From GCA-003244245 sp963712995 (GTDB taxonomy: Bacteria > Actinomycetota > Actinomycetes > Mycobacteriales > Pseudonocardiaceae): 64,000 nt of DNA. The position numbers and the translations under genes were made by a program. Positions within the stretch are counted from its first letter, which is position 1; every line of letters begins with the position of its first letter. The stretch is taken from NCBI GenBank assembly GCA_963712995.1, contig CAVQKH010000025.1, forward strand, positions 248,001 to 312,000, written 5' to 3'. The notes under the pieces were generated by a model that was not told the origin of the DNA, searched no databases, and saw nothing but the letters and a program-made list of their open reading frames with translations. Below, piece by piece: positions 17,796-26,766 of the stretch.

Positions 17796-17865
17796 CGTGA
17801 GATGTAACCCATGTTAGATGTGAATGCGGTGTTGACCTGATCCGGCGAAGCGGAGGATTACCAGG

Positions 17866-18231
17866 GTGAGTGAGGATCGCGCCCGCGAGACGGACGATCA
17901 GCTGGAGCAGGCTGACGCTCCACAGTCCGCTGCCGCCGTGCGCCGGGAGCGATCCACCAGCCGATCCGCCCAGGAACAGCGCTCCGCCACCGCAGGCAAG
18001 GACCATCCAACCAGGGCTCGTGGCGCCGCTGACACCAAGGTCGCGGCACCGGCCCGGCTGGTGCGCTTCCTCCGCGAGGTCGTCTCCGAGCTCACCAAGG
18101 TGATCTGGCCGAGCCGCCGGGAGCTGGTGGTCTACACCGCGGTCGTGCTGGTCTTCGTCAGCTTTATGGTGGCGTTCGTGTCATTGCTGGACATGGGGCT
18201 GGGCAGGGCCGTGTTGAGTGTCTTCGGCTGA
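17866..18231 (+). CDS. secE: Preprotein translocase subunit SecE
   Basis: 121 residues from a GTG with GGAGG nine bases upstream. A polar, Arg/Glu/Ser-rich N-terminus of about 60 residues is followed by the conserved VRFLREVVSELTKVIWPSRREL amphipathic region and one membrane segment (YTAVVLVFVSFMVAFVSLL). SecE clamps SecY in the secretion channel. A single membrane helix and long hydrophilic extension are usual in actinomycetes. nusG begins 67 bases after the stop. Confidence 0.95.
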   Translation: MSEDRARETDDQLEQADAPQSAAAVRRERSTSRSAQEQRSATAGKDHPTRARGAADTKVAAPARLVRFLREVVSELTKVIWPSRRELVVYTAVVLVFVSFMVAFVSLLDMGLGRAVLSVFG

Positions 18232-18298
18232 TGTCGGGTACCCGGTGCCGGTTGAGCACCAGCACGGTATGACGCACGTACAGAAAGCGAGATGGACT

Positions 18299-19123
18299 GT
18301 GACTTCCCCCGGAGAGACTTCGTCCGACGATGGGCAGGAGCTGACGGGGCTGTTCGGTGAGGATGCACCCCAGATCGAGACAACCCACAGCGTCGAGACA
18401 ACCCACAGTGAGGCCGCCCTGGACGTTGACGACGTTGACCAGGACGTTGACGACGTTGACCAGGACGTGGAGGACCTGGCGGTAGCCGAGGCGCCACCCT
18501 CGGAGCCGGCGGATCCCGTCGACGAGCTCCGATCCGCGTTGGCCAGCGCTCCTGGGGAGTGGTACGTGGTGCACTCCTACGCCGGCTACGAGAACAAGGT
18601 GAAGGCCAACCTGGAGACCCGGATCCAGACGCTGGACGTCGAGGACTACATCTTCCAGGTGGAAGTGCCCACCGAAGAAGTCACCGAGATCAAGAACGGC
18701 CAGCGCAAGCAGGTTCAGCGCAAGGTACTGCCTGGTTACATCCTGGTCCGGATGGAACTCAACGACGCCTCGTGGAGTGCGGTGCGCAATACGCCGGGGG
18801 TCACCGGGTTCGTCGGCGCCACCTCCCGGCCCTCCCCGCTGACCCTGGACGAGGTGCTGAAGTTCCTCGCCCCGCGGGTGGCGCAGCCCAAGGTGCCGGT
18901 AGGCGCCGGCAAGCACGCCAGCAGTGCCGGTGGTGCCAAGCCCACGATCGAGGTCGACTACGAAGTGGGCGAGTCCGTCACCGTCATGGACGGTCCGTTC
19001 GCGACTTTGCCGGCGACAATCAACGAGGTCAACGTCGACGCACAGAAGCTCAAGGTGCTGGTGTCGATCTTCGGTCGGGAGACTCCGGTCGAGCTCTCGT
19101 TCAACCAGGTGGCCAAGATCTGA
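18299..19123 (+). CDS. nusG: Transcription termination/antitermination factor NusG
   Basis: 274 residues from GTG; an in-frame upstream start at 18218 would overlap secE and has no ribosome site. The N-terminal 75 residues are acidic and low-complexity, with two perfect tandem duplications at DNA level. The NGN domain starts at EWYVVHSYAGYENKVK and the KOW domain near VGESVTVMDGPFATLP. NusG binds RNA polymerase and links it to Rho or the ribosome. Acidic N-terminal extensions are common in actinomycete NusG, but exact repeats within it suggest recent growth. rplK follows at 42 bases. Confidence 0.95.
   Translation: MTSPGETSSDDGQELTGLFGEDAPQIETTHSVETTHSEAALDVDDVDQDVDDVDQDVEDLAVAEAPPSEPADPVDELRSALASAPGEWYVVHSYAGYENKVKANLETRIQTLDVEDYIFQVEVPTEEVTEIKNGQRKQVQRKVLPGYILVRMELNDASWSAVRNTPGVTGFVGATSRPSPLTLDEVLKFLAPRVAQPKVPVGAGKHASSAGGAKPTIEVDYEVGESVTVMDGPFATLPATINEVNVDAQKLKVLVSIFGRETPVELSFNQVAKI
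18374..18463 (+). repeat. Two in-frame tandem duplications in the nusG N-terminal region
   Basis: An 18-base unit ending in GAGACAACCCACAG occurs twice (18374-18391, 18392-18409, differing only at the ends). A 21-base unit starting GACGTTGACGACG occurs twice exactly (18422-18442, 18443-18463). Both keep frame and only lengthen the acidic linker. Confidence 0.9.
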
Positions 19124-19165
19124 CCGGCGCCGCCGACGTTATTTCACCAGCCTGAGGAAGGAACC

Positions 19166-19600
19166 ATGCCCCCCAAGAGACGTAAGAAGCTCGCGGCCAC
19201 CGTGAAGCTCGCACTGGAGGCGGGCACCGCGAACCCGGCTTCGGTCGGGCAGGCGCTGGGCCCGCACGGTCTGAACATCATGGAGTTCTGCAAGGCCTAC
19301 AACGCTGCGACGCAGAACAATCGCGGCGAGGTGGTGCCTGCGGTGATCTCGGTTTACGAGGACCGCTCGTTCGACTTCGTGCTCAAGACCCCGCCGGCCT
19401 CGGTTCTGCTGCTCAAAGCAGCCGGGGTCGCCAAGGGTTCCGCCGAGCCGCACAAGACCAAGGTCGCCAAGATCGGTCGCGAGCAGCTACGGGCTATCGC
19501 CGAGCGCAAGCGCGAAGACCTCAACGCCAACGACATCGACGCCGCCATCAAGATCATCGCTGGCACCGCGAGATCAATGGGAATTACGGTGGTCGACTGA
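19166..19600 (+). CDS. rplK: 50S ribosomal protein L11
   Basis: 144 residues, full length. The N-terminal domain has PASVGQALGPHGLNIMEFCKAYN and the C-terminal RNA-binding domain has KTPPASVLLLKAAG and IAGTARSMGI. L11 binds the GTPase-associated region of 23S rRNA and is needed for the stringent response. Preceded by GAGGAAGGA. It lies between nusG and rplA in the classic order; the 114-base gap to rplA may hold the L1 regulatory site. Confidence 0.98.
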   Translation: MPPKRRKKLAATVKLALEAGTANPASVGQALGPHGLNIMEFCKAYNAATQNNRGEVVPAVISVYEDRSFDFVLKTPPASVLLLKAAGVAKGSAEPHKTKVAKIGREQLRAIAERKREDLNANDIDAAIKIIAGTARSMGITVVD

Positions 19601-19714
19601 CCCGTCTGCGCTCCTGCTGAGGGCGATCACAGGCGGAGGAGAACAAGTTAGGTGTGGGAGGGCCAGGCGCTGGTCCGGACCACGAACTGATCCTTATAGA
19701 AGGGCAGTGTGTTC

Positions 19715-20431
<717 letters not shown>

Positions 20432-20505
20432 TCCTGGATGGGGGCCGACCGGCCGCCGGGGAGCGCTGTCGGGGACCAGCGCCCGCACCGGCGGCCAGTC
20501 GACGA

Positions 20506-21033
20506 TCAGGGGCCGGGAGCTGTCCAACCCGTGCCGGATGTCTCGGTGATCTGACCGATGACGCAGGCCATGCACAGCGCTCCCAACGAGTTTGTGGTGA
20601 GCGTGAGACCGCTGGCTGGGATCGTGCACCCGCAGACCGCCAGGGCCTCGCCCACGATGGTGGCAGCCACGACCTCCTCGGGCATCAACAGATGCATGAG
20701 CCCATCCTCTGAGTTGCGCGCCCACCGCAGGGGCCCGGCGCTGTACTGCTCAGCCTGCGGGGCGGGGACCGCCTGAGGGTCAACAGTGCGCTCGTCCGGT
20801 GCTCCGCCGGAGGCCGGCGATTTGCCGAACTGCGGGGCGGGCACCGGCCAGCTGGCCTGTCGCTCACAGATCGGGCACCGGCTCTTGGCGGGCTCTACGT
20901 CGGTGTCCACCGGCCAGGGCATGCGGTGCCCGCAGACGGCGACCTGGACACCGCTGTGATCGGTCCCGCGCGTGGCGAGCAGATGACTGCGCTGGTCGTG
21001 TGGGGAGCGCGCCCAGCGACACGGAGTGCTCAC
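20506..21033 (-). CDS. Hypothetical protein with two cysteine-rich repeats
   Basis: 175 residues from a GTG preceded by GGAAGGG; the longer open frame upstream has no sensible composition. Two related blocks occur. The first has RWARSPHDQRSHLL, then CGHRMPW and CPIC. The second has RWARNSEDGLMHLL, then CGCTIPAS and CMAC. Each provides three or four Cys/His ligands and looks like a small zinc-binding module, so the gene probably arose by internal duplication. A Pro/Ala-rich linker joins them. No function is known to me. It is transcribed against the ribosomal genes, between rplA and rplJ, and converges with rplA. Confidence 0.6.
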   Translation of the reverse strand: MSTPCRWARSPHDQRSHLLATRGTDHSGVQVAVCGHRMPWPVDTDVEPAKSRCPICERQASWPVPAPQFGKSPASGGAPDERTVDPQAVPAPQAEQYSAGPLRWARNSEDGLMHLLMPEEVVAATIVGEALAVCGCTIPASGLTLTTNSLGALCMACVIGQITETSGTGWTAPGP

Positions 21034-21296
21034 CGCGGCCCTTCCTTTCCGATCGTGAATCCGGCTCAACGTCACATGCCGTGTCGACGCGGTGTCGGTG
21101 TCCGTTATCCACTGCGGTCTCCTGGTGCCGAGGTTCACCCTGTCCGGGGAGGCACAGCCACGCGGTGGAGTCGAGCCGTCCGGAGCAGCGGCTGGAGGCA
21201 ACGCCTTAGGGTGCTCGGCGGTGTCGATCCGCGCGACCTCCACGCCGCGGTTTAACAACGCAAGCTCGGTAGCGGGCAGGCTGTGACCGGGCCGGT

Positions 21297-21572
21297 TTGG
21301 TTGCAGTGGTGGGGTTGACCTAGGCTGGCTGCGGTTCCACCGAAGACCGCTGGTCTGTCGTGCCGATGGCACGACACGAAGGTCCCGCGAGCAGCGGGCG
21401 GCCCGCGCAGGAGGATGTGGTTGTGCCGCCATGTGGCGCCGTCGTGCGCTGTGTCGCGAAGCGCCCGCGCCTGCTGCGCCGGGGCGTTCGTCATCGTAGG
21501 TCCGGGTCACGGGTGCGCGCAGCGAGCCCGTGGAGGTCAGCAGACGTAGCACCCCGACCAAGGAGGCGATCC
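21297..21572 (+). promoter_or_regulatory. rplJ promoter and probable L10 leader
   Basis: A plausible promoter (TTGGTT at 21297-21302, 18 bases, TAGGCT at 21321-21326) precedes about 240 bases of untranslated leader. The segment CCGAAGACCGCTGGT near 21338-21352 resembles the conserved L10-binding element of ribosomal L10 leaders, followed by GC-rich sequence able to fold before rplJ. L10-L12 binding to such leaders represses rplJ-rplL. Confidence 0.55.
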
Positions 21573-22118
21573 ATGGCTAGACCGGACAAGGTCGATGCCG
21601 TTGCCGATATCGCGGAGGAGTTCCGCGGTGCCACGGCCACCGTCGTGACCGAATACCGCGGCCTGTCCATGACGCAACTGACCAACCTGCGCCGTGCCCT
21701 GGGGACCGACACGACCTACCGGGTCGCCAAGAACACGCTGGTGTCGCGGGCCGCGCGTGAGGCCGGCGTGGAGGGTCTCGACGAGTTGTTCATCGGCCCG
21801 ACCGCGATCGCGTTCGTCCGCGGTGAGCCGGTGCTCGCGGCGAAGGCGCTGCGTGATTTCGCCAAGGACAACACCGCGCTGGTGATCAAGGGTGGCTACC
21901 TGGACGGTCGCGCGCTGACCGTCGCCGAGGTCGCCCAGATTGCGGACCTGGAGTCCCGCGAGGTGTTGCTGGCCATGCTGGCCGGCGCGATGAAGGCCAA
22001 CCTCTCCAAGGCCGCCAGGCTGTTCGCCGAGCCGGCCTCGCAGGTCGCCCGGTTGGCCGCGGCCCTGCGGGACAAGCAGCAGGACCAGCAGCCGAGCGGT
22101 GAGCACGTCGAGGACTGA
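21573..22118 (+). CDS. rplJ: 50S ribosomal protein L10
   Basis: 181 residues from an ATG with AGGAGG six bases upstream. The rRNA-binding N-terminal domain reads VVTEYRGLSMTQLTNLRRAL and YRVAKNTL; the C-terminal helix binds L7/L12 dimers. L10 is the base of the GTPase stalk and the likely autoregulator of this two-gene operon through the upstream leader. The C-terminus is short and Gln-rich. rplL follows after 62 bases. Confidence 0.97.
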   Translation: MARPDKVDAVADIAEEFRGATATVVTEYRGLSMTQLTNLRRALGTDTTYRVAKNTLVSRAAREAGVEGLDELFIGPTAIAFVRGEPVLAAKALRDFAKDNTALVIKGGYLDGRALTVAEVAQIADLESREVLLAMLAGAMKANLSKAARLFAEPASQVARLAAALRDKQQDQQPSGEHVED

Positions 22119-22180
22119 TCGACTGGTATCTGCCGACGACACAAGACGATCCAAAAGAGCACAGAAGGAGAGACGCCATC

Positions 22181-22570
22181 ATGGCGAGGATGAGTACTGA
22201 CGAGCTGCTGGATGCGTTCAAGGACATGACGCTGCTCGAGCTGAGCGAGTTCGTGAAGAAATTTGAGGAGACCTTCGACGTCACCGCTGCGGCACCGATC
22301 GCGGTAGCGGCGGGTCCGGCGGCCGGAGCCGCCGAAGCCCCGGCCGTCGAGGAGAAGGACGAGTTCAACGTCGTCCTCGAGGCAGTCGGTGAGAAGAAGA
22401 TCCAGGTCATCAAGGTGGTTCGGGAGGTCGTCTCCGGTCTGGGCCTCAAGGAGGCCAAAGACCTGGTCGAATCCGCCCCCAAGCCCATCCTCGAAGCCGT
22501 TCCCAAAGACCAGGCCGAAGCCGCCAAGGCAAAGCTGGAGGAAGCCGGCGCCAAGATCAGCCTTACCTGA
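22181..22570 (+). CDS. rplL: 50S ribosomal protein L7/L12
   Basis: 129 residues. The N-terminal dimerisation domain (STDELLDAFKDMTLLELSEFVKKFEETF) is joined by an Ala/Pro-rich hinge to the factor-binding C-terminal domain (KKIQVIKVVREVVSGLGLKEAKDLVE). It recruits EF-Tu and EF-G, both encoded in this window. AAGGAGA serves as ribosome site. A long inverted repeat follows 12 bases after the stop. Confidence 0.98.
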   Translation: MARMSTDELLDAFKDMTLLELSEFVKKFEETFDVTAAAPIAVAAGPAAGAAEAPAVEEKDEFNVVLEAVGEKKIQVIKVVREVVSGLGLKEAKDLVESAPKPILEAVPKDQAEAAKAKLEEAGAKISLT

Positions 22571-22582
22571 GCCTGTCCTGCC

Positions 22583-22643
22583 GCATTCAGCGGGCGCAGC
22601 GGGGTTATTCGCACCGCGAGGACCCGCTCAGCCCGCTGAATGC
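22583..22643. terminator. Inverted repeat between convergent rplL and hydrolase genes
   Basis: Arms GCATTCAGCGGG (22583-22594) and CCCGCTGAATGC (22632-22643) are perfectly complementary with a 37-base loop. It follows rplL on the plus strand and contains the last codons of the convergent hydrolase gene, so it may stop transcription in both directions. A related compact palindrome occurs at 44980-44997. Confidence 0.65.
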
Positions 22644-23575
22644 GCTGGGGGGCCGTGGGTGGGTAGGTGATCGTCGAGCCAGCGGATGAGGTCGGTGAGG
22701 ATCGCCTCGCGCTCGGGCTCGTTGAACACTTCGTGGTAGAGGCCCGGGTAGCGGCGGAGCGTCTTGTCCTGCGAGGACACGAGCTCGTGCAGCATCGTGG
22801 AGCCGGCCAGCGGGCATATCCGGTCAGCGGTGCCGTGCAGGATCAGCAGCGGGATGGACAGCAGGGGCAGCTGAGCGGGCAGCCGCTGCATCGCCGCCAG
22901 GACCTCGGCTCCGGTCCGAGCCTTGACCCGGCCGCGGTACACCAGCGGGTCCTGCCGGTAGGCGCGAATCACGTCGGGGTCTCGGCTGATCTTCTCGGCG
23001 GCGTCGAGGGCGGCCACGCCGAGGTTGGGCACCAGCGCCGAGAGCACCCCGGCCAGGCGCCTGGCCAGCGCCGAGCCCGCTGTCGTCGTCACCGCCGGCC
23101 CGGAGACGACCAGCCCGTCCAGCGTGATGCCCGGCCCCGCCGCCCCGAGATCAATAGCCTCGAGATCGGTAGCCCCAAAATCGGTAGCCCCAAAATCGAT
23201 GGCCCCAAAATCGATGGCACAGTGCAGCGCGATCAGGCCGCCGAGCGAGTGGCCCACCATGAACACCGGCAGCCCGGGATGCCGAGCGGTGGCGAAGCGC
23301 ACGAAGGACCTCAAATCCTCCAGGACCAGCGCCATCCGCTCGATGTTGGCTCGTCGCCCGCCGGATCGTCCGTGCCCGCGGTGGTCGGCGGCGTAGACCG
23401 CGAAGCCCGCTGCCGCCAGCGCCTCGCCGACGTGGGTGTAGCGCGCCGAGTGCTCATGGATGCCGTGCACCACGACGACGACCGCCCGCGCCGGGTCCTG
23501 GGGCAGCCAGGCCTGCCAGTACGCAGACCGTCCCGCCGCGGCCGCCCGGTGTCCCTGGTCATGCGTGGTGATCAC
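22628..23575 (-). CDS. Alpha/beta hydrolase, monoacylglycerol-lipase type
   Basis: 315 residues from a GTG with AGGAGG six bases upstream. Lysophospholipase/MGL marks: VVHGIHEHSARYTH, HRGHGRSGG, nucleophile Ser110 (VGHSLGG), LHGTADRICP (Asp) and YHEVFNEPER (His). No signal peptide is seen. A run of five near-identical five-residue units (consensus IDFGA) is inserted just after the nucleophile elbow and is encoded by a 15-base tandem repeat. The gene converges with rplL and is divergent from the mce locus. A lipid-ester substrate fits the neighbouring lipid importer, but that link is inference. Confidence 0.88.
   Translation of the reverse strand: MITTHDQGHRAAAAGRSAYWQAWLPQDPARAVVVVVHGIHEHSARYTHVGEALAAAGFAVYAADHRGHGRSGGRRANIERMALVLEDLRSFVRFATARHPGLPVFMVGHSLGGLIALHCAIDFGAIDFGATDFGATDLEAIDLGAAGPGITLDGLVVSGPAVTTTAGSALARRLAGVLSALVPNLGVAALDAAEKISRDPDVIRAYRQDPLVYRGRVKARTGAEVLAAMQRLPAQLPLLSIPLLILHGTADRICPLAGSTMLHELVSSQDKTLRRYPGLYHEVFNEPEREAILTDLIRWLDDHLPTHGPPAHSAG
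23150..23222 (-). repeat. 15-base tandem repeat inside the hydrolase gene
   Basis: About five 15-base units (consensus on the plus strand ATCGGTAGCCCCAAA, with ATCGATGGCCCCAAA variants) in tandem. They add five copies of a short Ile-Asp-Phe/Leu-Gly/Glu-Ala/Thr unit. Multiples of three bases keep the frame. Confidence 0.9.
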
Positions 23576-23661
23576 GGACCACCTCCTCGGCGCGCGCGAG
23601 CACCATCCTGCGGGCCGAGTCGGCACCGGCAGCCCGTATCACTCCTACCGTTCTACCCTGG

Positions 23662-24279
23662 ATGGCAATGACCAGTCTCACCACCGAGCCGACCACCCCG
23701 CAGCGCTCGTTGCTGCAGCGCAGCATGCACGGCGGCCCCCTGCGGACCGCCATTCTCGCCGTCGCGGTGCTCGCCGTGGTCGCTGTGGCCGGGGCGGGCT
23801 GGTTCGGCTTGTCCTGGTACCGGGCCGCGCACGATGAATCTCTCGCCGTGGGTATGGAGCGGGACGCGGTACTGCGCGATGCCCAGCGGGCCGTGCTCAC
23901 CCTCAACACCCTCAACTACCGGCAGGTGCAGGATGGGTTGACGCTGTGGGAGCAGGCAGCCACCGGTCCGCTGCTGGGCCAGCTGCGGACCAACCGCGAG
24001 TCCTACGCTCGGGCGATCACCGAGTCGGCCACGGTCAGTTCCGCGAAACTGCTGGACGCCGCCGTCGCCTCCCTCGACGCGCGCGCCGGCACCGCACTGG
24101 TGTTCGCCGGTGTGGACGTCACCTCGCAACTCGAACAAAGCAATCCGGGCTGCGTGCACCGGCGCGTCCGCTTGGAGATGATGCGGGTCGGTGCCGACTG
24201 GAAGGTCGCCATGTTGGATCCGGTCGGCGAAACCTACTCGGAGGTGGGTCCGTGCCCTCCGCCGGCATCCCCCAGATAG
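23662..24279 (+). CDS. Mce-associated membrane protein (upstream pair, first)
   Basis: 205 residues. A cytoplasmic N-terminus of about 28 residues is followed by one membrane helix (AILAVAVLAVVAVAGAGWFGL) and an exterior domain with WYRAAHDESLA, ATGPLL and a C-terminal DWKVAMLDPVG. It closely parallels the protein at 34607-35140, including YRAAHDESLA, so they are paralogues. Mce-associated proteins are thought to stabilise or assemble the Mce importer. It starts a series running into the ABC ATPase gene. Confidence 0.8.
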   Translation: MAMTSLTTEPTTPQRSLLQRSMHGGPLRTAILAVAVLAVVAVAGAGWFGLSWYRAAHDESLAVGMERDAVLRDAQRAVLTLNTLNYRQVQDGLTLWEQAATGPLLGQLRTNRESYARAITESATVSSAKLLDAAVASLDARAGTALVFAGVDVTSQLEQSNPGCVHRRVRLEMMRVGADWKVAMLDPVGETYSEVGPCPPPASPR

Positions 24280-24355
24280 CCCAAGGCCCGCACCAGGATC
24301 CCTGGCACCAGAGTCCCCCGCCAGCAGAGTCCCCGGCATAGGGAGCAAGTCGACG

Positions 24356-24925
24356 ATGACCGTCTCCGCACCACCACAACCTGTTGACACCGAGGAGGTG
24401 ACACCGCTGTCCCGACGTCTGATCGGGGTGGCGACCCTGGTCGCGTTGGTCGCCGCAGTGGTGATCGCAGTGGTTCTCGGGGCGTGGTTTCGCAACGAGG
24501 CGAACCAGCTGTCCGGTTCCGCAGCGGCGAGCAACGATGCGCTGGTCGACACCGCTGCCACCGCCGAGGTCTCCACGCAGGTCAGCGAGGCGGTGCGACG
24601 GGTCTACTCCTATGACTTCGCCCGGTTGGACGACAACGAACGAGCCGCCACCCAGGTCGTCACCGGGTCGTTCGTCGAAGCTTTCCGGCAACAGTTCGCC
24701 CGGGTCCGGGAGTTGGCGCCCGGGCAGCAGGCGGTGGTCGTGGCGACGGTGCCGGCGCTGGCTGTGAAGAGTATCGACGGCGACCGGGCGATCGTGCTGG
24801 TGTTCCTCGACCAGCAGGCCAAGCAGGTCGGTACGGACAAGCCACTGCTGGCCACCGGCAGGCTCTCCATCACCGCGCTTCGGGTCGACGGCAGCTGGAA
24901 GATCGCCGACGCGGAGTCGTTCTGA
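24356..24925 (+). CDS. Mce-associated membrane protein (upstream pair, second)
   Basis: 189 residues from an ATG preceded by AGGGAG. One membrane helix (GVATLVALVAAVVIAVVLGAWF) and an exterior domain containing VYSYDFARLDDNERAATQVV, FARVRELAPGQQAVVV and the C-terminal GSWKIADAESF. Its paralogue at 35154-35798 shares these motifs almost word for word. The longer open frame upstream overlaps the previous gene and was not used. The mce ATPase gene begins 19 bases later. Confidence 0.82.
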   Translation: MTVSAPPQPVDTEEVTPLSRRLIGVATLVALVAAVVIAVVLGAWFRNEANQLSGSAAASNDALVDTAATAEVSTQVSEAVRRVYSYDFARLDDNERAATQVVTGSFVEAFRQQFARVRELAPGQQAVVVATVPALAVKSIDGDRAIVLVFLDQQAKQVGTDKPLLATGRLSITALRVDGSWKIADAESF

Positions 24926-24944
24926 GCGGTGTTCGGGAGGTCAG

Positions 24945-25985
24945 ATGAGCGCGGGTGTCGAGGTGGCGGTGCAGGGGTTGGCGAAGTCCTTCGGCTCCTC
25001 CGTCATCTGGTCCGACGTCACGCTCACCCTGCCGGCGGGGGAGATCAGCGTTTTGCTGGGCCCCTCGGGCACCGGCAAGTCGGTGTTCCTCAAGACCCTG
25101 ATCGGGCTGCTCAAACCCGAGCGCGGCTCGATCATCATTCACGACACGGATCTGGTGCGATGCAGCGAACGCCGGCTGTATGAGATCCGCAAGCTCTTCG
25201 GGGTGCTGTTCCAGGACGGCGCGTTGTTCGGATCGATGAACCTGTATGACAACGTCGCCTTCCCGCTGCGCGAGCACACCCGCAAGTCCGAAAAAGCGAT
25301 CCGCGCCATCGTCGGCGAGAAGATGGAGATGGTGGGGCTGACCGGCGACGAGCGCAAGCTGCCAGGGCAGATCTCCGGGGGCATGCGCAAGCGTGCCGGC
25401 CTGGCGCGGGCACTGGTGCTTGATCCGGAGATCGTGCTGTTCGACGAGCCGGACTCGGGACTGGACCCGGTCCGTACCGCGTATCTGAACCAGTTGATCG
25501 TGGATCTCAACGCGCAGACCGACGCCACTTTCCTGATCGTCACCCACGACATCAACACCGCGGCGAGGCTGCCGGACAACATCGGCATGCTCTACCGCCA
25601 GCGGCTGGCCGCCTTCGGGCCCCGTGAGGTGCTGCTGACCAGCGAGGAACCCGCGATCGCGCAGTTCCTCGCCGGGCGCCGGCAGGGCCCGATCGGGATG
25701 TCGGAGGAGAAGGACGCCGCGCAGGCGCAGCGCGAGCTGGCAGAGGTCGGGGGCGAGCCGGGCGGGCTGCCCGAACTCAAACTTCAGCTGACACCCTCAC
25801 CGGGACTGCCGGGGCGCAAGGCCTGCGCCCGCCGGCTGGATCGCGTCATGGGCATACTGCATACCCTGCCCAGCGCCGCCCAGGATGCCATCCGGCTCAG
25901 TCTCACCGACGCTGACCGGCGCCGCTACCAGCTCCCAGCGCAGGACCCGGAGGAGGGTAGCCGCGGGGAGATCGACGGCCCGTGA
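24945..25985 (+). CDS. Mce importer ATP-binding protein (MceG/Mkl/MlaF type)
   Basis: 346 residues. Walker A GPSGTGKS at residues 39-46, signature ISGGMRKRAGLARAL, Walker B with the following Glu in IVLFDEPDSGLDPVR, and a switch His in VTHD. The SGGMRKR variant is typical of MlaF/Mkl ATPases that power Mce and Mla lipid transport. A C-terminal tail of about 100 residues follows the core domain. In mycobacteria the ATPase is encoded away from the mce operons; here it heads the operon and overlaps the first permease by four bases. Confidence 0.93.
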   Translation: MSAGVEVAVQGLAKSFGSSVIWSDVTLTLPAGEISVLLGPSGTGKSVFLKTLIGLLKPERGSIIIHDTDLVRCSERRLYEIRKLFGVLFQDGALFGSMNLYDNVAFPLREHTRKSEKAIRAIVGEKMEMVGLTGDERKLPGQISGGMRKRAGLARALVLDPEIVLFDEPDSGLDPVRTAYLNQLIVDLNAQTDATFLIVTHDINTAARLPDNIGMLYRQRLAAFGPREVLLTSEEPAIAQFLAGRRQGPIGMSEEKDAAQAQRELAEVGGEPGGLPELKLQLTPSPGLPGRKACARRLDRVMGILHTLPSAAQDAIRLSLTDADRRRYQLPAQDPEEGSRGEIDGP

Positions 25986-26761
25986 ACGTCGGATTCCCGG
26001 GCAGCGGAGCACTGGTCCAGGCCGGTCGGCTGTTCGCACTGGGCCTGGAGGTGACGCGGCGGCTGTTCCAGCGCCCCTTCGCGGCGCGGGAGCTCATCGA
26101 GCAAGCCTGGTTCATCACCAGGGTCTGCGCGCTGCCCACCGCCCTGTTCACCATCCCGTTCGGCGCGACCATCGCGCTGTTACTCGCTGAGCTGGCCCGG
26201 CAGTTCGGTGCCCAGTCCCAGACCGGGGCGGGCAGCGTGCTCGCGATCGTCCAGCAGGCCGCGCCGATCGTCACCGCCCTGCTCATCGCTGGCGCCGGCG
26301 GCGCGGCGGTCTGCGCGGACCTCGGGGCCCGCACCATCCGCGAGGAGATCGACGCGCTGGAGGTGCTCGGCATCTCACCGGTGCAGCGGCTGGTGGTGCC
26401 CCGGGTGCTGGCGATGATCCTGGTCGCCTTGGTGCTCAACGGGCTGGCCACCGTCGTGGGCGTGGCCGGCGGCTACTACTTCAACGTCGTGGTCCAGGGC
26501 GGCACGCCCGGTGCCTACATCGCCAGCTTCGCCACCTTCGCGCAGGTCTCCGACATCTGGGTCAGCGAGTTCAAGGCGGCGTTGTTCGGGCTGGTCGCGG
26601 GGATCGTCGCGGCGTACCGGGGGCTCAACCCACCACCAGGGCCCAAGGGGGTGGGGGAGGCGGTCAACCAGTCGGTGGTGATCTCCTTCGTGGCGGTGTT
26701 CCTGATCAATCTCGTGGTCACCGCGCTCTACCTGCAGCTCGTGCCGCCGAAGGGGGGCTGA
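25982..26761 (+). CDS. YrbE/MlaE-type Mce permease A
   Basis: 259 residues from GTG overlapping the ATPase stop (GTGA). MlaE family features: GAGGAAVCADLGARTIREEIDALEVLGI (EExDAL motif that contacts the ATPase) and five or so membrane segments. It forms the inner-membrane channel with the next gene product. The downstream partner starts five bases after the stop. Confidence 0.93.
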   Translation: MNVGFPGSGALVQAGRLFALGLEVTRRLFQRPFAARELIEQAWFITRVCALPTALFTIPFGATIALLLAELARQFGAQSQTGAGSVLAIVQQAAPIVTALLIAGAGGAAVCADLGARTIREEIDALEVLGISPVQRLVVPRVLAMILVALVLNGLATVVGVAGGYYFNVVVQGGTPGAYIASFATFAQVSDIWVSEFKAALFGLVAGIVAAYRGLNPPPGPKGVGEAVNQSVVISFVAVFLINLVVTALYLQLVPPKGG

Positions 26762-26766
26762 GCGCG

